Under the pieces are notes generated by a model. The model saw only the letters and a program-made list of their open reading frames with translations, did no database searches and was not told the DNA's origin. A DNA stretch of 20,847 bases from CAZQKL01 sp964593895 [NCBI: uncultured bacterium] (GTDB lineage Bacteria > DYJV01), in NCBI GenBank assembly GCA_964593895.1, contig CAZQKL010000023.1, forward strand, positions 1-20,847. The letters are read 5' to 3'. Positions within the stretch are counted from its first letter, which is position 1, and every line of letters begins with the position of its first letter. Positions 7,132 through 14,437 of the stretch are shown in pieces. The position numbers and the translations under genes were made by a program.

Positions 7132-8478
7132 ATGAAATATTATGTTTTAGACACAAATGTTCTTTTATATGATGCAAATGCAATTTTTAAATTTGAAGGA
7201 GAAGATAATGTTATTGTAATTCCAATTACAGTAATTGAAGAGGTTGATAGATTTAAAAAACATTTAAATGAAACAGGAAGAAATGCTCGTCAATTTTCAA
7301 GAAATATTGAAAAATTGAGAGTAAAGGGAGATATTACAAAAGGAATTAAACTTGAAAACCGCTCAACTCTTTTAATAAAAATTCCAAAAGAGCCTTTGAA
7401 CAAATATACACATTATCCATTTATGGGAGATGAAGGGGACAATAGAATTTTATCAACTGCTTGCGAAATAAAAGAAAACATAAAAGATGATGATGAAATT
7501 TTTTTTATTACAAAAGATATAAACTTAAGAATTAAAGCAAGTGCCATTGGTTTAAATGCTATTGACTATGAAGAGAAGTCTGTAAAATTTCAGGAGTTTT
7601 TTCAAGGTTATGATGTTGTTATGGTATCTGATGAATTTATAGAAAATCTTTACAGAAAAAAAGAGACTAAAGAGATAGAAAAAATAGAGAAAAAACTTTC
7701 ACATCCAATATACCCAAATCAATTTTTTCTTTTTAAAAGCGAAATTTACCCAAACAATCAAGCAATTGGAATTTATAAAAAACAAAAAAATAAAATTATT
7801 CTAATAAATACAAAATTTTTAAAAGAAAAAGGTATTTGGGGAATTAAACCTAAAAACCTTGAACAGATTATGGCATTTCACCTTCTTCTTGATGATGAAA
7901 TAAAACTTGTAACTCTTCTTGGTAAAGCTGGAACAGGAAAAACTCTTCTTGCTTTAGCTTCAGGTTTACAAAAAGTAATAGATGAAGAAATTTATAATAA
8001 GCTTGTAACTTCAAGGCCAATATTTCCATTAGGTAAAGACCTTGGTTTTTTACCAGGGGATGTGGAGAAAAAGTTACAACCCTGGATGCAACCTATTTAT
8101 GATAATCTTGATTTTATAATTGGAATAAATAATGAAAACAGAAAAGACTATGAATTCTTAATTCAGAAAAAAATCATAGAAATTGAACCATTAACTTACA
8201 TAAGAGGAAGAAGTATTGCAAATCAGTTTTTAATAGTTGATGAAGCACAGAATTTAACTCCACATGAGATAAAAACAATTATTACAAGGGCTGGAGACAA
8301 TACAAAAATTATTCTCACAGGAGACCCATATCAGATTGATAATCCATATGTGGATTTTACAAGTAATGGATTAAGTTATGTTTCTGGGAAATTTTTACAA
8401 TATGAAATAGCAGGTTCAATAACTTTAATTAAAGGAGAAAGGTCTCCACTTGCAGAATTAGCAGCTGAGGTTTTATAA
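7132..8478 (+). CDS. PIN domain-PhoH ATPase fusion (PhoH2-like ribonuclease/helicase)
   Basis: This 448-residue protein fuses an N-terminal PIN nuclease domain to a C-terminal PhoH ATPase, the layout called PhoH2, which is known in other bacteria to unwind and cut RNA. The PIN domain opens YVLDTNVLLYD (4-14) with acidic D7, has ITVIEEVDRFK with a second acidic cluster, and GDEGDNRIL near 103-111. The PhoH part has Walker A GKAGTGKT (264-271), TSRPIFPLGKDLGFLPGD, Walker B FLIVDEAQN (366-374) and the GDPYQIDNPY motif near the end. It starts 2 bases after the ArnT-like gene, with GGAG at about 7120. No VapB-type antitoxin gene precedes it, unlike the mycobacterial PhoH2 loci. Assignment is firm. 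The RNA target is unknown. Confidence 0.94.
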   Translation: MKYYVLDTNVLLYDANAIFKFEGEDNVIVIPITVIEEVDRFKKHLNETGRNARQFSRNIEKLRVKGDITKGIKLENRSTLLIKIPKEPLNKYTHYPFMGDEGDNRILSTACEIKENIKDDDEIFFITKDINLRIKASAIGLNAIDYEEKSVKFQEFFQGYDVVMVSDEFIENLYRKKETKEIEKIEKKLSHPIYPNQFFLFKSEIYPNNQAIGIYKKQKNKIILINTKFLKEKGIWGIKPKNLEQIMAFHLLLDDEIKLVTLLGKAGTGKTLLALASGLQKVIDEEIYNKLVTSRPIFPLGKDLGFLPGDVEKKLQPWMQPIYDNLDFIIGINNENRKDYEFLIQKKIIEIEPLTYIRGRSIANQFLIVDEAQNLTPHEIKTIITRAGDNTKIILTGDPYQIDNPYVDFTSNGLSYVSGKFLQYEIAGSITLIKGERSPLAELAAEVL

Positions 8479-9729
8479 ATGATTGATTTTTTTATTACAA
8501 AATATTTAAGATGGTACACAAAAAGAAATTTAAAATTTGATGAAATTAGTGAAATTCCTCAACCTAAATGGAAAAATTATAAAAAACTTCTTCTTTATAT
8601 TCACATCCCCTTTTGTGAAGAACTATGTCCATATTGTTCATTTAATAGATTTAAATTTAATTATAAAACAGCAAAAAAATATTTTCCAAGACTTAGAAAA
8701 GAATTAAAACTTTATTATGAAAGAGGTTTTGATTTTGAAGGGATTTATGTTGGTGGTGGGACACCAACAATAATTGTGGAAGAATTATGTGAAACTTTAA
8801 ATCTTGCAAGAGAATTGTTTTCAATTAAAGAAATCTCTTGTGAAACAAATCCAAATCATTTAAATGAAAAAATCATTGAAAATTTACTTCAAGTAAAAGT
8901 TAATAGATTATCAGTAGGAGTGCAAAGTTTTGATGATAAAATTTTAAAACAGATTGAAAGATACCATAAATATGGCAGTTCAAAAGAAATTCAGGAAAGA
9001 ATAAAATTAACTTTAAATAGATTTGACACTTTAAACATTGATATGATTTTTAATTTTCCAACTCATACAGAAGCTCATATAAAAAAAGATTGTGAAATTA
9101 TAAAAGAACTTAAAGTTGACCAGGTTACTTTTTATCCTTTAATGGTTTCAGAATCTACTCAAAAACTTATATCTAAAAATCTTGGGAAATTTTCTTTTAA
9201 AAATGAAAAAAAATTTTATTACATAATTCTTTCAATGCTTGAGGATGAATATTTTCCAAGCACCTGTTGGTGCTTTTCAAGAAAAAAATCTATGATTGAT
9301 GAATACATTATTGATTACGATGAATATATAGGCACAGGAAGTGGCTCATTTGGATATTATGAAGGAATTATATATTCAAATACGTTTTCAATAAAAGAAT
9401 ATATTGAAATGGTTGATAAAAATAAATTGCCATTAAAAGCATTTAAAAAATTTTCAGAGATAGATAAAATGAGATACGATTTTTTAATTAAACTTTTTGG
9501 CACAAAGCTTGATAAAAATTTTATAATAAAAAAATATGGAAAAAATTTTTTTAGAAAGTTACTAAAAGAAATTCTATTTTTCTACCTAATTGGTGGGATA
9601 AAAATAGAAAAAAATCAGCTCTCTCTAACAAGAAAAGGATTATACTACTGGGTAGTGATGATGAGAGAATTTTTTATTGGAGTTAATAATTTTAGAGATT
9701 ACTGTAGGAGTTTAATAAATGATAAATGA
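8479..9729 (+). CDS. HemN/HemW-superfamily radical SAM protein
   Basis: This 416-residue protein begins its radical SAM domain with YIHIPFCEELCPYCSF (about 40-55), in which the C-x3-C-x2-C cysteines hold the 4Fe-4S cluster. IYVGGGTPT (about 90-98) binds SAM, and SCETNPNHL and NRLSVGVQSFDDKIL follow, as in HemN and HemW. The motif that is GAGAHS in HemW reads GTGSGSFGYY here. The C-terminal third ends in a HemN_C-like winged region, LTRKGLYYWVVMMREFF. Candidates are a heme chaperone, a coproporphyrinogen dehydrogenase-like enzyme or an anaerobic heme-degrading methyltransferase-like protein; sequence reading alone does not decide. The start abuts the PhoH stop (TAAATG), with GAGG at about 8467. 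The C-terminal end overlaps selA by 11 bases. Confidence 0.85.
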   Translation: MIDFFITKYLRWYTKRNLKFDEISEIPQPKWKNYKKLLLYIHIPFCEELCPYCSFNRFKFNYKTAKKYFPRLRKELKLYYERGFDFEGIYVGGGTPTIIVEELCETLNLARELFSIKEISCETNPNHLNEKIIENLLQVKVNRLSVGVQSFDDKILKQIERYHKYGSSKEIQERIKLTLNRFDTLNIDMIFNFPTHTEAHIKKDCEIIKELKVDQVTFYPLMVSESTQKLISKNLGKFSFKNEKKFYYIILSMLEDEYFPSTCWCFSRKKSMIDEYIIDYDEYIGTGSGSFGYYEGIIYSNTFSIKEYIEMVDKNKLPLKAFKKFSEIDKMRYDFLIKLFGTKLDKNFIIKKYGKNFFRKLLKEILFFYLIGGIKIEKNQLSLTRKGLYYWVVMMREFFIGVNNFRDYCRSLINDK

Positions 9730-11110
9730 ACTTTTTAGAAAAATACCAAAAGTTGATAATATTTTAAAAAATGAAAAAATTGAAAATCTATTAAAAATTT
9801 ATGGAAAAGATATTTTAAAAAAAATAATTGATGAAGTTTTAAAGGAAATAAGAGAAAAAATAAAATTGAAAAAAGCTGAAGAAAAAGATGTAAATGAAAA
9901 TAGAATTATAGAAAATATTGTTGAGAAAACTGAAAAATTTTTTTCCCAAAAACTTAAAAGGGTGATTAATGCAACTGGAATTGTGCTTCATACAAATTTA
10001 GGTAGAGCTCCTATTTCAGAAAAAATTTTAAATGAAGCAAAAGAGGTTCTCACAAGATATTCTAATCTTGAATTAAGTCTTAAAACAGGAAAAAGAAGTA
10101 TAAGATATCAGAATGTCATAGAATATTTTCAAAAATTAACTGATTGTGAAGATTGCCTTATTGTAAATAATAATGCATCAGCAGTATTACTTTCGCTTTC
10201 AGCACTTGCAAAAGGAAAAGAAGTTATTATTTCAAGAGGAGAACTAATTGAAATTGGAGGTTCATTCAGAATTCCTGAAGTAATGGCTCAAAGTGGAGCT
10301 ATCTTAAAAGAAGTGGGCACAACAAATAAAACAAAAATAGAGGATTATATCAATGCAATTAATGAAAACACAGGATTAATATTAAAAGTTCACACAAGCA
10401 ATTACAGAATAATTGGATTTACACAATCAGTTAACGTTGAGGAACTAATAAAATTAGGTGAAAAATATAACATCCCTGTTATGGAAGACCTTGGAAGTGG
10501 ATGTTTAATTGATTTAACAAAATATGGATTGCCCGATGAGCCTCTTGTGCAAGATGAAATAAAAAAAGGAGTTGATATATTAACATTCAGCGGAGACAAA
10601 CTTCTTGGAGGTCCTCAAGCTGGAATAATTCTTGGTAAAAAAAAGTATATAGAAATTTTAAAAAAACATCCATTAAATAGAGCCTTAAGGATTGATAAAT
10701 GGACAATGGCAATTTTGGAAAGAACAATTAAAAGATATTTCAATGAAGAGATAGCAAAAAAAGAGATAACCGCTTTAAATTTTATCTCTAAAGACTTAAA
10801 TTTGCTAAAAGAAAAAGCTGAAGCTCTTTGCGAAAAATTGAAAAAAGTTGTTAATGATTTTGAATTTTATGTTGAAAAAGATTTTTCATACGTTGGTGGT
10901 GGGGCTTTTCCAATGAATAGAATTGAAACCTTTGTTGTAGTTGTTAAAAGTAAAAAATATTCAGCTGGTTACATTGATGAAAAATTAAGAAAAGCGTTTA
11001 TTCCAATTAAAGGTAGAATAAAAGATGAAAAATATCTATTAGATGTAAGAACAATTTTTGATGATGAAATTGAAATAATTGAAGATGTTTTCAAAAAGGT
11101 TTTTCTGTAA
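9719..11110 (+). CDS. selA: L-seryl-tRNA(Sec) selenium transferase
   Basis: SelA is a pyridoxal-phosphate enzyme that converts seryl-tRNA(Sec) to selenocysteinyl-tRNA(Sec) using selenophosphate, usually as a large ring-shaped oligomer in the cytosol. At 463 residues this is full length. It has the helical N-terminal domain beginning LFRKIPKVDNIL, the RVINATGIVLHTNLGRAPIS segment (about 81-100), the VEDLGSGCLID-type cofactor region and SGDKLLGGPQAG, whose K294 is the expected PLP lysine. The AGGAG site at 9706-9710 sits 8 bases before ATG 9719, which lies inside the radical SAM gene. selA implies that selB, selD and tRNA-Sec (selC) exist elsewhere. None is in this window, and I saw no clear in-frame TGA that could be a selenocysteine codon. 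Confidence 0.96.
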   Translation: MINELFRKIPKVDNILKNEKIENLLKIYGKDILKKIIDEVLKEIREKIKLKKAEEKDVNENRIIENIVEKTEKFFSQKLKRVINATGIVLHTNLGRAPISEKILNEAKEVLTRYSNLELSLKTGKRSIRYQNVIEYFQKLTDCEDCLIVNNNASAVLLSLSALAKGKEVIISRGELIEIGGSFRIPEVMAQSGAILKEVGTTNKTKIEDYINAINENTGLILKVHTSNYRIIGFTQSVNVEELIKLGEKYNIPVMEDLGSGCLIDLTKYGLPDEPLVQDEIKKGVDILTFSGDKLLGGPQAGIILGKKKYIEILKKHPLNRALRIDKWTMAILERTIKRYFNEEIAKKEITALNFISKDLNLLKEKAEALCEKLKKVVNDFEFYVEKDFSYVGGGAFPMNRIETFVVVVKSKKYSAGYIDEKLRKAFIPIKGRIKDEKYLLDVRTIFDDEIEIIEDVFKKVFL

Positions 11111-11933
11111 ATTTATACTTCTTATTTTTATTTTTTCCACTCCATTATTTTCAAAATATATCTATAAAGCAAAAATCATTGCCCATGTATTAAATTTAAG
11201 GGAAAAACCTTCAATTAAAAGTAAAATTCTTTACAAATTAAAAAAAGGAACAAGTGTAGTAATTTTGAAAAGAAAAGGGAAATGGGCTTTAATAAATTTT
11301 GATAACAAAACTGGATGGGTTTACATTGGAGGACTTGGAAAAATTTCAAAAAATTTTATTTCAAACTATAATGTAAAAATTGAATTTAACAATTTTTCTG
11401 AAACTTTTATTGAAAAAGTTCTTGAATTTAAAAATTTTTTAAACTTTGATTTTTACAAAAATAATGTAAAAATTGTTTTTTCTTATGATAACAAAAATAA
11501 TAAACTCACATCTTTTATTATTATCCCTTTTAATAAAAATTATTATGAAAAAAATAGAGAACATTCATTAAAAAAAAATGAAATTGACCTTTACCCGTTT
11601 CTAAATTTTGCATACGTTTTTGATAATTTTATAAAAAAAGTTGAAAAAAGATATCCAGTTTGCGGTGAATTTTTAAAAAAGTTTGATATTAGCATAATAA
11701 TTAAAAAAAACAGCAATTTTTTTATTATTCTAAATTTGAAAAGGAAAAATAAGCTTTTTAAATTTTTGCCATATATAATTGTTAAAAAAAAAGGTTACGA
11801 TTATGTGAAAATTTATGCTGAAAACAAGCAAAAGGTTGAAAAAAGTTATATTTTTGAACTTTCTCCCCCTTATGTTTCTTATGGAATAAAATCAACTTCA
11901 TATTTGCTATACAAGTTTTTTGATTTATATTGA
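11085..11933 (+). CDS. Secreted protein with an N-terminal bacterial SH3 domain
   Basis: This protein of about 282 residues has a typical signal peptide: basic start (MFSKRFFCK), a hydrophobic core FILLIFIFS and a likely cleavage after LFS. A bacterial SH3 domain follows, with AHVLNLREKPSIKSKIL, then LKKGTSVVIL and WALINFDNKTGWVYIGGL (up to about residue 88). Such domains bind peptidoglycan or peptides. The remaining 190 residues are Lys/Phe/Asn-rich, show no domain I recognise, and have no membrane anchor. I chose ATG 11085 over the in-frame TTG at 11079; neither has a good Shine-Dalgarno, and the gene begins inside the end of selA, so coupled translation is likely. It is the last gene of the operon. 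Function is unknown beyond a probable envelope location. Confidence 0.75.
   Translation: MFSKRFFCKFILLIFIFSTPLFSKYIYKAKIIAHVLNLREKPSIKSKILYKLKKGTSVVILKRKGKWALINFDNKTGWVYIGGLGKISKNFISNYNVKIEFNNFSETFIEKVLEFKNFLNFDFYKNNVKIVFSYDNKNNKLTSFIIIPFNKNYYEKNREHSLKKNEIDLYPFLNFAYVFDNFIKKVEKRYPVCGEFLKKFDISIIIKKNSNFFIILNLKRKNKLFKFLPYIIVKKKGYDYVKIYAENKQKVEKSYIFELSPPYVSYGIKSTSYLLYKFFDLY
11904..11931 (+). promoter_or_regulatory. Possible promoter of the XRE-cupin gene
   Basis: TTGCTA (11904-11909) and TATATT (11926-11931) are separated by 16 bases and overlap the end of the SH3 gene. The gap to the next ATG (11980) leaves a leader of about 40 bases carrying a perfect AAGGAGGT site (11965-11972). In so AT-rich a genome such matches arise by chance, so this is tentative. 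Confidence 0.35.
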
Positions 11934-11979
11934 TTTTTTTATTCTATTCTGATAAGCTCTTAAAAAGGAGGTAAAAATT

Positions 11980-12618
11980 ATGATAACACCAGATAAAGTT
12001 AATAAATACTATGAAGAATATATTGAAGAGATTTCTTCAAAACTTGATAGTGTTGAGAAACCAAAAGAAGAATTATTGATAGGAGAAAAAATAAAAAAGA
12101 TTAGAAAAACAAAAGGATTAACCATAGAAGAAGTTGCTAAAAAAACAGGTTTTTCAAAAGAATTTTTAGAAGATATTGAAAATGGGAAAGTATCTCCTCC
12201 TCTTGGAATTATAGTGAGATTATCTAAAGCTCTTGATGTTATGATGTCAAATCTCTTTGATGAGAAAAGGGAAAAAAACTATTGTGTTATGAGAGTAAAA
12301 GACCAAAAGGTTACGCCACGAGTATCCACAGCTGGTCATCATTATAAATACATTCCTCTTGCAACAGGATTAAAAGAAAAGCATATGGAAGCATTTCTTG
12401 TTAAACTTTATCCTGAATCCAAAGAAGAGAAAAGTGTGCATGAAGGGGAGGAATTTATATACGTTCTTGATGGTGAAGTTAAAGTAATTATTGGAGAAGA
12501 TACAGAAATTTTAAATATGGGGGACACAATTTATTATCTCTCATCAGTTCCTCATTTTATTACAACAAATACAGATAAACCAGCATTAATTCTGGCAGTT
12601 ATTTATGGGGCAGATTAA
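11980..12618 (+). CDS. XRE-family HTH-cupin transcriptional regulator
   Basis: This 212-residue protein joins a DNA-binding HTH_XRE domain to a small-molecule-sensing cupin. Residues 36-92 form the helix-turn-helix (IGEKIKKIRKTKGLTIEEVA, then SKEFLEDIENGKVSPPLG). The cupin barrel spans about 138-207, with H154, E158 and H192 at the positions where the fold usually holds a metal, and VLDGEVKVIIG as a core strand pair. An unusual 35-residue charged helix precedes the HTH domain. It has its own strong ribosome site, AAGGAGGT at 11965-11972. Related proteins regulate amino-acid, polyamine or acyl-CoA metabolism, but no obvious target lies beside it. It may control the divergent operon starting at 13529 or genes elsewhere. 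The last 20 bases overlap tatD on the other strand. Confidence 0.9.
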   Translation: MITPDKVNKYYEEYIEEISSKLDSVEKPKEELLIGEKIKKIRKTKGLTIEEVAKKTGFSKEFLEDIENGKVSPPLGIIVRLSKALDVMMSNLFDEKREKNYCVMRVKDQKVTPRVSTAGHHYKYIPLATGLKEKHMEAFLVKLYPESKEEKSVHEGEEFIYVLDGEVKVIIGEDTEILNMGDTIYYLSSVPHFITTNTDKPALILAVIYGAD

Positions 12619-13381
12619 ATAAATTTTTCGCATTGGTTAAAATTTTTTCACAAACTTCTTCTAAATCCATGTTTTTAAATTCAGCTATCTTTTCTGTAAC
12701 ATATTTTACATACTTTGGTTCGTTCCTCTTTCCTCTATAAGGCTCTGGAGTTAAAAATGGAGCATCAGTTTCTGTTAAAATTAAATCAATTGGAACTTTT
12801 TTAATAAGCTCATAAGCTCTATTTCTATTTTTTCTAAAGGTTATTGTTCCTGTAAATGAAATCATAAAATTTATATCAAAAATTTTTTTTGCAAATTCAT
12901 AATCACCAGAGAAGCAATGAAAAACACCTCCAACCTCATCTGCTTTCTCTTCTCTCAATATTTCATAAACTCTATCTTGAGCATCTCTATCATGAATAAT
13001 TATTGGTAAATTTAATTCTTTAGCAACATTTATCTGCATTCTAAAAAATTTTTCTTGCACATCTTTTGGTGAATAATTTTTGTAAAAATCAAGCCCAATT
13101 TCTCCAATTGCAATAACTTTTTTGTTATTTTTTGCTAATTTCATTACTTCCATAATGTCATTAAAACCATTAATATATTTTGTATCATGAGGATGCCATC
13201 CCACTGAAGTATAGATAAAATCTATCTTTTTTGAAATTTCCACTCCTTTTTTACTATCATTTAGATTAGTTCCAATTGTTATAATAAATTTTACCCCCTC
13301 ATTATAAGCTGAAAATGCAACATCTTTCCAATCCTCTTCAAAAAAATCCATATTTAAATGACAATGAGTATCAATAAACAT
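12599..13381 (-). CDS. tatD: TatD-family metal-dependent deoxyribonuclease
   Basis: TatD enzymes are TIM-barrel hydrolases acting as 3'-5' DNA exonucleases or related phosphoesterases with two metals. This 260-residue protein, of typical length, begins MFIDTHCHLN with the metal-binding H6 and H8. It continues with IGEIGLDFYKN (E94), IIIHDRDA (H130), GVFHCFSGD (H155) and LTETDAPFLTPEPYRGKRNEP (D206), the full ligand set. An in-frame TTG at 13393 would add four residues, but the GGAGG Shine-Dalgarno at 13391-13387 sits 5 bases before ATG 13381 and would lie inside the coding sequence if TTG were used, so ATG 13381 is chosen. It is a single-gene unit, divergent from the GntR-like regulator. The assignment is firm. 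The cellular substrate is less certain. Confidence 0.95.
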   Translation of the reverse strand: MFIDTHCHLNMDFFEEDWKDVAFSAYNEGVKFIITIGTNLNDSKKGVEISKKIDFIYTSVGWHPHDTKYINGFNDIMEVMKLAKNNKKVIAIGEIGLDFYKNYSPKDVQEKFFRMQINVAKELNLPIIIHDRDAQDRVYEILREEKADEVGGVFHCFSGDYEFAKKIFDINFMISFTGTITFRKNRNRAYELIKKVPIDLILTETDAPFLTPEPYRGKRNEPKYVKYVTEKIAEFKNMDLEEVCEKILTNAKNLFNLPHK

Positions 13382-13386
13382 TGTAT

Positions 13387-13391
13387 CCTCC
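13387..13391 (-). promoter_or_regulatory. tatD: Ribosome binding site that fixes the tatD start
   Basis: On the minus strand GGAGG occupies 13391-13387, 5 bases before ATG 13381-13379. The alternative TTG at 13393-13391 overlaps this site and is not a plausible start. Confidence 0.75.
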
Positions 13392-13426
13392 AAAAAGATA
13401 TTTTTTTGTTTTTATTTTGAGATTTT

Positions 13427-13455
13427 TCTTTATCACTTTTTAATTTATTTTTCAA
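13427..13455 (-). promoter_or_regulatory. Possible promoter of tatD
   Basis: On the minus strand TTGAAA (13455-13450) is separated by 17 bases from TAAAGA (13432-13427). The -35 fits well and the -10 is weak. The surrounding 100 bases are almost entirely A and T, so chance matches are likely. Confidence 0.3.
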
Positions 13456-13490
13456 ACATCAAAAAAAATATATTTTTTTGTTCTTTTTTC

Positions 13491-13520
13491 TTGACAATTA
13501 AGAATAAAAATTTTTATTGA
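13491..13520 (+). promoter_or_regulatory. Probable promoter of the regulator-hyu-TRAP operon, possibly leaderless
   Basis: TTGACA (13491-13496) is a perfect -35. The best-placed -10 is the weak TATTGA (13515-13520, 18-base spacer). Transcription would start about 13527, at or just before the ATG 13529. There is no Shine-Dalgarno upstream of that ATG. The -35 is convincing; the -10 is not. Confidence 0.4.
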
Positions 13521-13530
13521 TAAAATCAAT
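13503..13530. repeat. Overlapping palindromes at the operon start, candidate operator
   Basis: A 16-base perfect palindrome, AATAAAAATTTTTATT (13503-13518), lies between the -35 and the weak -10. It overlaps a second inverted repeat, ATTGAT-AAA-ATCAAT (13516-13530), which runs into the start codon of the regulator. Repeats placed this way could let the regulator bind and repress its own operon. AT-only palindromes are common by chance at this base composition, and neither matches the classical GntR operator pattern. Confidence 0.35.
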
Positions 13531-14437
13531 GGAAAATTTATTTTATAAAAACAAACTTATAAAATTATTAATTCTTGATGAAATCCTTTCAGGGAAAAGA
13601 GATGGAAAATTAGTTCCTGAACTTCTTGGGGAAGAGTTTAATGTAAATATGAATACTGTTAAAAAAGCTCTTAATGAACTTACAGAACTTGGTTACATTG
13701 AAACTAAAAAGAAATCAGGCACAAGGGTAAAATACATTCCTTCAACAGAAAAAATTAATAATTACAGCAAATTAAAATTAAAATTTGAAAATATTTTTGA
13801 CACAGCAAAAAGCTTTGGATTTTCAATCCCTGAAATTTTATCATGCTTTGTTGGAGCTTTCTATACTTATCAAAAAACAGGAACAAAGAAAAAAGTAATT
13901 TTTGTTGAAAAAGACTATTATAATCTCTGGATTGGCAAAATTGAGCTTGAAAATATTTTAAATATTGATGTCATACCAATGTTACTTGAAGATGCTTTAA
14001 AATTTTTAGAAAATGATAAAACAGATTATCTAATAGTGACAACATATTATTGTCAGCCGTTACTAAAAGTAAAAAATTTAAAAATATTTCCACTTAAAAT
14101 TACTCCACCAATTGAACAGCTAATAAATTTTAACATTATTCCTGAAGATGCAAATATTGTTGTTTTAACCATTTCTGAAGAACTTAAAGAAAGGCTAAGG
14201 TCAACTTACAAATTTTTACAAACAAGATTTAGAAATTTAAAATTTTTAACAATCCATGAAATATTAAAAAATAAGCAACTTATATCAAATACAGAAATTC
14301 TTTTAACTTTAAAGTCAATTTACAATGACTATAGAGACCTTTTTAGTTCAATAAAAAAAGTTGTTGTTTATTCAAGATTTCATGATGAAGAAGGGATAAA
14401 ATTATTGAAAAAAACTTTGGAGGAAAAGAATTTATGA
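13529..14437 (+). CDS. GntR-like winged-helix regulator of the hyu-TRAP operon
   Basis: This 302-residue DNA-binding protein has an N-terminal winged helix (about residues 7-70) with LVPELLGEEFNVNMNTVKKA and LNELTELGYIETKKKSGTRV, the GntR pattern of recognition helix and wing. The C-terminal 220 residues do not look like the usual FadR or UTRA effector domains. Alternating strands and helices, with VIFVEKDYYNLWIGKIELE and DYLIVTTYYCQPLLK, suggest a binding-protein-like or receiver-like sensor fold. The ATG at 13529 is chosen over an in-frame TTG at 13517, because the TTG lies within the predicted promoter. The stop overlaps the hyuA start (ATGA), so the regulator leads the operon and is very likely its controller, sensing the imported substrate or its product. 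Confidence 0.8.
   Translation: MENLFYKNKLIKLLILDEILSGKRDGKLVPELLGEEFNVNMNTVKKALNELTELGYIETKKKSGTRVKYIPSTEKINNYSKLKLKFENIFDTAKSFGFSIPEILSCFVGAFYTYQKTGTKKKVIFVEKDYYNLWIGKIELENILNIDVIPMLLEDALKFLENDKTDYLIVTTYYCQPLLKVKNLKIFPLKITPPIEQLINFNIIPEDANIVVLTISEELKERLRSTYKFLQTRFRNLKFLTIHEILKNKQLISNTEILLTLKSIYNDYRDLFSSIKKVVVYSRFHDEEGIKLLKKTLEEKNL

Noticed and set aside
9719-11933. Search for selenocysteine (in-frame TGA) near selA
   Set aside because: TGA codons at gene ends here are followed by short nonsense extensions without an obvious SECIS hairpin, so they are ordinary stops.
13394-13490. Very AT-rich tract between tatD and the regulator, considered as a replication origin or small RNA gene
   Set aside because: There are no DnaA-box clusters, no stable hairpins and no conserved RNA motif. 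It fits an ordinary divergent promoter region.
13517-13528. TTG at 13517 as start of the GntR-like regulator
   Set aside because: It overlaps the predicted -10 region and adds only four residues before a good ATG at 13529.
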